DNA from: DAOTXK01 sp034435395
GTDB lineage: Bacteria > Chloroflexota > Anaerolineae > Aggregatilineales > Ch27
Direction: 5' to 3'
DNA length: 9,625 nucleotides
Assembly: GCA_034435395.1 (NCBI GenBank)
Contig: DAOTXK010000362.1
Location: 1 to 9,625 of the forward strand
The number at the start of each line of letters is the position of its first letter. Positions within the stretch are counted from its first letter, which is position 1. The notes under the pieces are model-generated. The model did not search any database and was not told the DNA's origin. It saw only the letters and a program-made list of their open reading frames with translations. Shown here piece by piece: positions 1-5,197 of this stretch. Position numbers and translations under genes: made by a program.

Positions 1-2
1 TC

Positions 3-416
3 GTCGCCCTGGGCGAGGTGATTCTCGGCAAACCGCGCGACGCGGACGACGCCCGTCAGATGCTCCGACGGCTGCGGGGGCAGCGCCACCGCGTGATCAG
101 CGGCGTGGCCGTGATCGACGCCGCTGGCGGCCAGTCTGCCGTCAGCGCGGTAACGACCGATGTCACCATGGCCGACTACGACGACGCGCAGATCGATGCC
201 TACGTGGCCTCCCGCGAACCGATGGACAAGGCGGGCGCTTATGCCATCCAGGGGTTGGGCGGCGCGCTGGTGGCCCGGATCGCGGGCTGCTACACCAACG
301 TGGTCGGCTTTCCCCTGTGTGAGGTCGCCGCCCTGCTGGGGCGTTTTGGGGTGGTCATCGACGCGCCCCCTCCGGTCTGCACCCTGGCGGACGGGAGTCC
401 CTGCCCGCGCCTGTGA
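3..416 (+). CDS. maf: Maf family nucleotide pyrophosphatase, 5'-truncated by window edge
   Basis: This is the C-terminal 137 residues of a Maf/HAM1-like nucleoside triphosphate pyrophosphatase. Maf proteins are usually about 190-200 aa, so roughly 55-60 N-terminal residues, including the SxSPRR substrate loop, lie outside the window. The frame is open from base 3, so the GTG at 18 is not the start. Seen here: the GEVILGKP segment, the DAxxML-RxLxG-xHxVxSG strand and helix, and the signature EPMDKAGAYAIQG followed by CYTNVVGFPL. In the family these enzymes hydrolyse non-canonical or regulatory NTPs to NMP plus PPi in the cytoplasm. The KAGAYxIQG form matches the YhdE/Maf (dTTP/UTP) branch rather than the YceF (m7GTP) branch, which typically reads KAGSFKxEG. 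That substrate assignment is inference. The gene lies on the same strand as the downstream regulator but is separated from it by 143 bases. Confidence 0.93.
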   Translation, partial: VALGEVILGKPRDADDARQMLRRLRGQRHRVISGVAVIDAAGGQSAVSAVTTDVTMADYDDAQIDAYVASREPMDKAGAYAIQGLGGALVARIAGCYTNVVGFPLCEVAALLGRFGVVIDAPPPVCTLADGSPCPRL

Positions 417-502
417 TTGCGTCTCTCCGGGGAAAGATTCGCCGTCCGTTCGCTGGCCCGGTCCGTTTTCCGGGAAGTGGCTCTACACCTTTCGCCCAAA
501 AC

Positions 503-519
503 GACCGATAATGACCATA
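503..519 (+). promoter_or_regulatory. Candidate -10 box flanked by a short direct repeat, upstream of the MocR gene
   Basis: GATAAT at 507-512 resembles a sigma-70 -10 box, 48 bases before the chosen ATG. No good -35 box is present at 16-18 bases spacing (CTACAC-like at about 484). Two near-copies of GACC(g)ATA, at 503-510 and 513-519, lie one helical turn apart and overlap the -10 box. MocR regulators commonly bind direct repeats at their own or adjacent promoters, so this could be an autoregulatory site. The match is short and may be chance. Confidence 0.28.
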
Positions 520-546
520 CCACTTGCCAACCGGCCTGAGCCAGAT

Positions 547-553
547 GGGAGGA
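547..553 (+). promoter_or_regulatory. Ribosome binding site that decides the MocR start
   Basis: GGGAGGA ends six bases before the ATG at 560. It is a near-perfect anti-16S match at the right spacing. It supports 560 over the in-frame TTG at 524, which lies upstream of this site and would add 12 residues unlike the family. Confidence 0.85.
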
Positions 554-559
554 CGAACG

Positions 560-2086
560 ATGCGTATCCCCCTGGATCGGAACAGTCCGCAGCCCCTCTA
601 CCAGCAGATCAAAGGGTTCATTCAGGAACAGATACAGAGCGGCCACCTGCCCCCGGAGACACGGCTGCCATCCAGCCGCAGCCTGGCGGCCAGCCTGGAC
701 GTGAGTCGGATCACGGTGGCCAATGCCTACGCGGAGCTGGAGGCCGAGGGGCTGATCTACAGCCAGCCGGGCAGCGGGACCTTCGTCGCCCTGCCGCTGC
801 CCCCGCCGCCCCACGACCGGAAGGACACCATCTCCGGCAACGACTGGCCCCTCTGGCAGCAGGAGTTGTTGAGCCACACCTGGATGCCGTCGCGGCGTAA
901 GCTCACCCGGCTGGCGGCGTCGCCCCCCCGGCCTGATCTCATCTCTTTCGCCCAGGGGATGGGGGGCAGCGACCGGTATCCGGTGGACGACCTGCGCAAA
1001 GCGCTGGGCGAGGTGCTGCGGCGGGACGGGGCCGACGCGCTGGGTTACAGCGATGCGGCGGGTTACGCGCCCCTGCGCACCACCATCGCGGATATCCTGA
1101 ACAGCCAGGGCATCCCCACCCACCCGGATGAAGTCCTGATCACCTCAGGGTCCCAGCAGGCCCTGGCCCTGACCGCCCAGGTGTTGCTGCGCCCCGGCGA
1201 CGTGGTGCTGGTGGAAAGCCCGACCTTCCACGGCGCGATCGACCTCTTTCGCTCTCTGGACGTGCGCCTGCTCGGCGTACCCATGGACGAAGGCGGCATG
1301 CAGGTGGAGCGGGTCGAAGATGCCCTGCGGGCCAACCGCCCTCGCCTGATCTACACCATCCCGACCTTCCACAACCCCACCGGCACCTGTCTGAACAGCT
1401 TGCGACGGCGGGCGTTGCTGGCCCTGGCCGACCGGTACAATGTGCCGATCCTGGAGGACGATTTTGTCGGCGACCTGTGTTATGAAGACCGCGCCCAGCC
1501 GGCCCTCAAAACCCTCGACCCCGGCGGGCGCGTGATCTACACCAGCACCTTCTCCAAAATCCTGCTGCCGGCCCTGCGGGTGGGTTTCCTGGTGGCCTCC
1601 GGGCCGGTCCTGGGGCAGCTTATGGCCCACAAGCAGACCATCGACCTGGGTTCCGACCTGATGCAGCGGGCGCTGGAAGCCTACATCACCGTGGGCCGCT
1701 ACCGGTCCTACCTGCGCCGGACCTGCCAGGAGTTCCGGCGGCGGCGGGATGTTATGCTGGCGGCGCTGAGCCGTTACCTGCCGCCGGAGACCCGCTGGCT
1801 GAAACCGAAGGGCGGGTTGTTCATCTGGCTCCACCTTCCAGGAGGGATCACCGCCGAGGAACTGTATCCCCTCGCCAGAGAGGAGGGAGTGACCTTCCTG
1901 CCGGGGTCGGTCTGTTTCCCCGGCGAGCGACCGCAGCCCTACCTGCGGATAAACTTCACCGTCCATCCGCCGGACGTGATCGAGGAAGGCGTCCGGCGGC
2001 TGGGGCGGGCCATCGCGCGCTGCCTGGCCGACCGACATGAGGACGGCATACCGTCGCCGGTCCAGGCCCTGGCGGAGGGGGCCTGA
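560..2086 (+). CDS. MocR/GabR-type transcriptional regulator (GntR winged helix + PLP aminotransferase domain)
   Basis: A 508-aa cytoplasmic DNA-binding protein. Residues ~9-76 are a GntR-family winged helix: PLYQQIKGFI, then LPSSRSLAASLDVSRITV, then GLIYSQPGSGTFV. A proline-rich linker (~77-125) leads to a class-I aminotransferase-like domain (~126-495). The PLP-site motifs are all present: SGSQQAL (196-202), HNPTG (271-275), the LEDDF segment (298-302) whose Asp contacts the pyridine nitrogen, and FSK with the Schiff-base Lys at 333. A C-terminal YLRIN segment carries the substrate-carboxylate Arg. The cofactor site therefore looks intact. Length is normal for MocR (about 450-520 aa). Family members sense PLP or an amino-acid-like effector and regulate a nearby gene, but no obvious metabolic target lies next to this one. 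A true aminotransferase (LysN-like) role is less likely because the HTH is complete. The effector is unknown. Confidence 0.93.
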   Translation: MRIPLDRNSPQPLYQQIKGFIQEQIQSGHLPPETRLPSSRSLAASLDVSRITVANAYAELEAEGLIYSQPGSGTFVALPLPPPPHDRKDTISGNDWPLWQQELLSHTWMPSRRKLTRLAASPPRPDLISFAQGMGGSDRYPVDDLRKALGEVLRRDGADALGYSDAAGYAPLRTTIADILNSQGIPTHPDEVLITSGSQQALALTAQVLLRPGDVVLVESPTFHGAIDLFRSLDVRLLGVPMDEGGMQVERVEDALRANRPRLIYTIPTFHNPTGTCLNSLRRRALLALADRYNVPILEDDFVGDLCYEDRAQPALKTLDPGGRVIYTSTFSKILLPALRVGFLVASGPVLGQLMAHKQTIDLGSDLMQRALEAYITVGRYRSYLRRTCQEFRRRRDVMLAALSRYLPPETRWLKPKGGLFIWLHLPGGITAEELYPLAREEGVTFLPGSVCFPGERPQPYLRINFTVHPPDVIEEGVRRLGRAIARCLADRHEDGIPSPVQALAEGA

Positions 2087-2094
2087 AAGAGGTG
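2087..2094 (+). promoter_or_regulatory. Ribosome binding site of the 78-aa gene
   Basis: AAGAGGTG starts directly after the MocR stop codon and ends four bases before the ATG at 2099. A dedicated site at this position is the main argument that the short downstream frame is translated, in the same mRNA as the regulator. Confidence 0.7.
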
Positions 2095-2098
2095 TGAC

Positions 2099-2335
2099 AT
2101 GCTCACCTGGCAGGATATGGAACTGGCCCGACACCGGATCAACGAAAGGCTCCGCCAGGCGGAACAGGACCGGCTGGTCCAACAGGCGCTGGCCGGACGC
2201 CCCCGGCAGGGCCCTCTCTACTCACGGCTGCTGGCCTGGCTGGGCCAATGGCTGATCAACTGGGGACAGCGTTTGCACGAGCGCTACGGCGAAGCGCCGG
2301 AAGCTCCAGCGCCGGTGGTCAGCCAGACGCGGTAA
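2099..2335 (+). CDS. Small hypothetical protein (78 aa), co-transcribed with the MocR gene
   Basis: I do not recognise a named family. The protein starts MLTWQDMELARHRINERL, a charged, probably helical N-terminus of about 34 residues with many Arg, Gln and Glu. A second, amphipathic Trp/Leu-rich helix (~45-66, SRLLAWLGQWLINWGQRL) follows, then a short Ala/Pro tail. The Trp-rich helix could lie on a membrane surface or pack against a partner; it is not clearly a transmembrane segment. Translation is supported by the ribosome binding site directly upstream, the 12-base gap after the regulator's stop codon, and codons that keep the GC-rich third positions of its neighbours. It is the last + strand gene before the convergent - strand genes. 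Its function is unknown; a link to the regulator is inferred from position only. Confidence 0.65.
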   Translation: MLTWQDMELARHRINERLRQAEQDRLVQQALAGRPRQGPLYSRLLAWLGQWLINWGQRLHERYGEAPEAPAPVVSQTR

Positions 2336-2390
2336 TCAACCACTCTGCGCCGTTTCGCGTCCCGACCACTCCTCGCCGTGGCGGCAGGGT

Positions 2391-4091
2391 CTACGAGGCG
2401 CGAGCGCGTCGGCGGGCGCGGCGAAGGGGCCGCCACACATAGCGGCGCAGCAGTAGCCAGAGGATCGCCAGCCCGGCCACAATCAGCACCGCCGCCCCGG
2501 CGAGGGTGCCGCTGAGTCCCCGGATCAGGTCCAGCAGCCCCCCGCCCCACAACTGGACCGCCAGCAGCAGCGCCAGGGCGGTCCACGCCGCCGACAGCGA
2601 CCCAAACACGGCGAAGAGCCGCTCCTCCCGGCTGAGCGGCTCCCGCGCCCGCAGCCGGGGCCACATCTCGGCGGCCACAAAGGCCAGGCTCTTCTCCCGC
2701 AGGCGCGGAATCTCCAGCCAGTCCATCAGGATGTAATAACCGTCCAGCTTGAGCAGCGGATTGAGGTTCATGAAGGAGGTCAGGTAGGTCAGGAAAGCCA
2801 GCTGGTAGAACACGCCCTGGACGAGGACGTTGGGGATCACCAGGATCAGCAGCGAGGCCAGCCCGCCCAGGATGAAGCCGGAATACGGCCCCGCCCAACT
2901 GACCAGAATCCGCTCCCGGCGCGGCGACATCCAGATGTCGGTGGTGTCCACGAAGGCGGCGGGCATCCCCAGGTAGAGCAGGAAACCGCCCTTGCGCACC
3001 TGGCGGCGGAAGTGTTTGGCGGTGACGGCGTGCGACCACTCGTGAATCAGCAGCGTGAGGGCCTGCAAAACATAAAGCGTGAGGACGCCGATCACCAGCC
3101 AGCCACCCGCCCCGGTGAAAACGCTGTACGCCCCGCCCCGTATATGGACGAGGAAAGCCGCCGCCCCGGCCAGCGCCACCAGTAAAAAGGCGACCTGAGC
3201 CGGGGGCGTAAACAGCAGCCGCCCGCCCCACCGGTAGGTCCGGGTGATCCAGCCGTCGATGCCCTGGATGGCGAATTCGGTGTTCAGGAAGGCGCGCAGT
3301 AACCGCCGGGGCCAGGCGTTCGTCCGGCGGCGGGCCACGCTCTCATCGACCGCGCCATAGACGTTGAGGAGCGGCGCTTCGATGAACCCTCTCTGTTGCA
3401 GGCGGTCCAGCAGCAGGAGCAGCGCGTTGATGGCCAGCCGGCCGTAGGCGATCATGTAGGCCACGGCGATATCCTGCACCGTGGCGTCGCCGTCCAGCTC
3501 CTGCCAGATAAAAACCTGCTCCGCGCTGAGCCGGACGTAGGTATTTTCGCGCAGGTTCTTGAGGATCCAGTACCGCTGGCCCGTGTGGTCGGCCAGTTCC
3601 TTGAGCGCCCAGCCGGGCCGGCGGCGCGGACGCCAGGTCGTCAGGTCCCGCCCGGCCAGCTTCGCCCGGAAGACCCCCCCGGCCTCCGGACGGCTGACCA
3701 CCACCGTCTCCTCCCTGGCCCGGCTCCACATGTCCCCGGCGGGCGGGGGACGGCGCATCTGGATCGTGCTGGCCAGGTCCCAGGCCCCGGTGTCCGCGGC
3801 GCGGGGAAGCGCCGCCTGCCAGATGGTCAGCGAACCCTCGCGCGGCAGGATCAGCGTCTCGTCGTTGGCTCTGGCCCACAGGTCATCCCGGCCCAGTTCC
3901 GGGCGGGTCAGCAGGACGGTCTCCTGGCTGGCATCGGCCCACAGACCATCCGCCCGCGCGATGACGATCTTGCCCCACAGGCCGGGGGCGGCCTCATCCA
4001 GGGGGAGCGGCTCGCCCAGACGGGCGGCGAGTTCCTCCCAGATGCCGCCGGTATCGGCGAAGGAGGCCGTCTCCTGCCAGAGGTTCGCCAT
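2391..4091 (-). CDS. PqqD-like domain / M50 (site-2-protease-like) membrane metalloprotease with N-terminal Trp repeats
   Basis: A 566-aa protein in three parts. Residues 1-140 carry degenerate repeats with Trp at 5, 18, 39, 51, 72, 91, 104 and 122; the clearest are LWADASQETVLLTRPE, LWARANDETLILPREG and MWSRAREETVVVSRPE. Residues ~160-240 match PqqD-like domains (WILKNLRENTYVRLSAEQ, then FIWQELDG, then TVQDIAVAY). From ~295 to 548 there are about six hydrophobic segments. They hold the zinc motif HEWSH (His350, Glu351, His354) and the second M50 motif NLNPLLKLDGYY (442-453, Asp450), so the metal site looks complete. In the family such proteases cut within or at the membrane, and PqqD domains bind peptide leaders. 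The substrate is unknown. The ATG at 4091 is chosen because an upstream GTG (4262) would overlap the FHA gene by 142 bases and add unrelated sequence; the ribosome binding site is weak. It is the last gene of the three-gene unit, 29 bases after the FHA stop. Confidence 0.88.
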   Translation of the reverse strand: MANLWQETASFADTGGIWEELAARLGEPLPLDEAAPGLWGKIVIARADGLWADASQETVLLTRPELGRDDLWARANDETLILPREGSLTIWQAALPRAADTGAWDLASTIQMRRPPPAGDMWSRAREETVVVSRPEAGGVFRAKLAGRDLTTWRPRRRPGWALKELADHTGQRYWILKNLRENTYVRLSAEQVFIWQELDGDATVQDIAVAYMIAYGRLAINALLLLLDRLQQRGFIEAPLLNVYGAVDESVARRRTNAWPRRLLRAFLNTEFAIQGIDGWITRTYRWGGRLLFTPPAQVAFLLVALAGAAAFLVHIRGGAYSVFTGAGGWLVIGVLTLYVLQALTLLIHEWSHAVTAKHFRRQVRKGGFLLYLGMPAAFVDTTDIWMSPRRERILVSWAGPYSGFILGGLASLLILVIPNVLVQGVFYQLAFLTYLTSFMNLNPLLKLDGYYILMDWLEIPRLREKSLAFVAAEMWPRLRAREPLSREERLFAVFGSLSAAWTALALLLAVQLWGGGLLDLIRGLSGTLAGAAVLIVAGLAILWLLLRRYVWRPLRRARRRARAS

Positions 4092-4120
4092 GGATTGCGT
4101 CCGCTTATCCCGGACCGACG

Positions 4121-4822
4121 CTAGCAGTTCCGCCGGAAGAGGAGGAGCGTCTCGCCCAACGTCAGCACATCCCCATCCCGCAGGACGTGCCCCTCGTCGC
4201 CCGTGATCGGGCGGCCATTCACCAGCGTGCCGTTGGCGCTGCCGAGATCGATGATGCGCCACTCGTCGGTGGCGGGATCGTGCTCCAGGCAGGCGTGCGG
4301 GCGGGAAACGGCCCGATCCTGCAACGAGATGTCCCAGGCGGCGTTGGTCGTCGCCCGCCCGATGGTCAGGGAGTCGGCGGTGAGGGCGAAATCGGCCCCT
4401 TCCTGCGGGCCGGAGGTCACTTCCAGGTGCGGGCAGCCTTCGGCGCTGGCCGGGACGATCAGCGTGCCTCCCTGGGAAACGCTTTCCCGCTCCTCCTCGC
4501 TGACGATGGCGGTGAAAAACAGCTCCGGCACAAACAGCCGGATCACGTCGCCGCTGGCCAACGGGAACGGCTCGGTCAGCTTCTGGTCGTTGACAAACAC
4601 GCCGTTGGCGCTGCCCAGGTCAGCGATCATGAAGATGCCATCGCGGTAGTTGATGACCGCGTGCCGGCGGGAGACGTGCCGCTCCGGAATGCAGATATCA
4701 TTGCTGTCCGACCGGCCAATGCTGACCGTCGCGCCCTCCACCAGCACCAATTCTTTATGCTGGCCGGTTTTGGGGTCCTGCCAGCTTATCCGGGCCAGGG
4801 GGATCGGTTGTTCGTTGTTCAT
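4121..4822 (-). CDS. Protein with two FHA domains
   Basis: A 233-aa soluble protein with no signal peptide or membrane segment. FHA domain 1 spans ~24-106: SIGRSDSNDICI, HVSRRHAVI (Ser51, His54) and DLGSANGVFVN (Asn73). FHA domain 2 spans ~142-230: TIGRATTN, AVSRPHACL (Ser173, His176) and DLGSANGTLVNG (Asn197). The Gly-Arg, Ser-x-x-His and Asn-Gly positions needed for phosphothreonine binding are kept in both, so both are predicted to bind. The linker (~107-140) is acidic and contains GGTLIVP with a single Thr (120). FHA proteins read Ser/Thr-kinase phosphorylation and often couple it to a membrane partner. Here the next gene encodes a membrane protease, so a regulatory partnership is a reasonable inference. 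No kinase is in the window. Start: ATG at 4822, eight bases after the upstream stop; its leader contains AAGCGGACG but no strong Shine-Dalgarno. Confidence 0.93.
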   Translation of the reverse strand: MNNEQPIPLARISWQDPKTGQHKELVLVEGATVSIGRSDSNDICIPERHVSRRHAVINYRDGIFMIADLGSANGVFVNDQKLTEPFPLASGDVIRLFVPELFFTAIVSEEERESVSQGGTLIVPASAEGCPHLEVTSGPQEGADFALTADSLTIGRATTNAAWDISLQDRAVSRPHACLEHDPATDEWRIIDLGSANGTLVNGRPITGDEGHVLRDGDVLTLGETLLLFRRNC

Positions 4823-4830
4823 CGTCCGCT

Positions 4831-5046
4831 TCAGTCAAGATACGGCATTTCCAGCGGCTCTGGCTGCGGCTTGCAGATGCCGCACCACACCGCATCGGCC
4901 ACCACCAGCGATTTGGGAATCTTCTTGGAACCGACGTAGACGGTGATGATGTAATTCATGTCGCGGATATGATCCCGGCAGACGGCCCGCCCGCAAAAGC
5001 GACAGACCGCCACCGCATCGTTGTCATCACCGTGCACGCATTTCAT
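4831..5046 (-). CDS. Small Cys/His zinc-binding protein (B-box/DUF2180-like)
   Basis: A 71-aa protein starting MKCVHGDDNDAVAVC. Metal ligands appear in pairs: Cys3-x-His5, Cys15-x2-Cys18, Cys23-x2-His26 and Cys55-x2-Cys58. Eight ligands would suit two zinc ions. The spacing recalls B-box-type fingers and the small DUF2180-type proteins, which begin in the same way (MKC-x-H-x-D-x-D-A-V-A-x-C). That family assignment is from memory of the pattern and is tentative. Between the fingers lies a hydrophobic stretch (~32-49, YIITVYVGSKKIPKSLVV), probably a beta hairpin. The start at 5046 is preferred over an in-frame ATG at 5058 because GGAG at 5053-5056 is six bases from it and the conserved MKC begins there. 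It is the first gene of the leftward unit, eight bases before the FHA gene. Its role is unknown; an adaptor binding protein or nucleic acid is possible. Confidence 0.82.
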   Translation of the reverse strand: MKCVHGDDNDAVAVCRFCGRAVCRDHIRDMNYIITVYVGSKKIPKSLVVADAVWCGICKPQPEPLEMPYLD

Positions 5047-5052
5047 ACCCCG

Positions 5053-5056
5053 CTCC
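5053..5056 (-). promoter_or_regulatory. Ribosome binding site deciding the zinc-protein start
   Basis: GGAG on the - strand, six bases before the ATG at 5046. It overlaps the alternative ATG at 5056-5058, which makes the longer frame less likely. Confidence 0.6.
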
Positions 5057-5085
5057 ATTCCGTCAGACGCCGGGCGCTGATCGTC

Positions 5086-5116
5086 AGTATATCAAAAAGC
5101 GCCAGCGTCAAAAAGC
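5086..5116 (-). promoter_or_regulatory. Candidate promoter for the zinc protein-FHA-M50 unit, with a 9-base direct repeat
   Basis: Read leftward, TATACT (5086-5091) resembles a -10 box 39 bases before the start at 5046. A TTGACG hexamer lies at 5106-5111, but the spacer is only 14 bases, short for sigma-70. The 9-mer GCTTTTTGA occurs twice (5108-5116 and 5092-5100), exactly 16 bases apart, the second copy abutting the -10 box. The gap is the only place before the three-gene unit where a promoter could sit, unless transcription reads through from the secreted-protein gene. Confidence 0.38.
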
Positions 5117-5133
5117 CGCCAACCGCTTTCCCA

Positions 5134-5161
5134 GGCGCTTCCGGCAGGCTGCGCCCTTTTT
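5134..5161 (+). terminator. Terminator-like hairpin followed by T5, readable on the + strand
   Basis: GGCGC (5134-5138) pairs with GCGCC (5151-5155). Two further CC/GG pairs sit inside across a small internal loop, and CTTTTT (5156-5161) follows. It has the form of a short intrinsic terminator for rightward transcription, yet no + strand gene leads into it. On the - strand, where the secreted-protein transcript ends, the hairpin can form but no T-run follows. It may be a transcript-end structure or chance in GC-rich DNA. Confidence 0.3.
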
Positions 5162-5197
5162 GTGAACAGAATCAACCCGCCCGGCCCCCTTCCCCCG

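Noticed and set aside
455..475. CCCGG/CCGGG inverted repeat behind the Maf gene as a terminator
   Set aside because: The stem is only five pairs and no T-run follows.
290..1123. 277-aa - strand frame across the Maf/MocR junction
   Set aside because: It covers two well-supported + strand genes and its translation has no recognisable motif. It is a GC-rich shadow frame.
1145..2182. 345-aa - strand frame opposite the MocR aminotransferase domain
   Set aside because: The + strand carries all PLP-site motifs in this stretch. The - strand product is low-complexity.
2336..2390. Bidirectional terminator between the convergent operons
   Set aside because: Only a four-pair CCAC/GTGG stem is visible, without a T-run on either side; not enough to call.
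2284..3231. 315-aa - strand frame overlapping the M50 gene in another frame
   Set aside because: The M50 frame holds HEWSH and NLNPLLKLDGYY over the same bases. The alternative is Gly/Ala/Arg-rich without motifs.
3396..4124. 242-aa + strand frame opposite the M50 N-terminus
   Set aside because: It is antisense to a coding region with a recognisable PqqD-like domain and has no motif of its own.
4092..4262. 57-residue N-terminal extension of the M50 protein from a GTG
   Set aside because: It would overlap the FHA coding region by 142 bases, and the extension is the FHA C-terminus read in another frame.
4187..4939. 250-aa + strand frame opposite the FHA gene
   Set aside because: The - strand has two textbook FHA domains here; this frame is a shadow.
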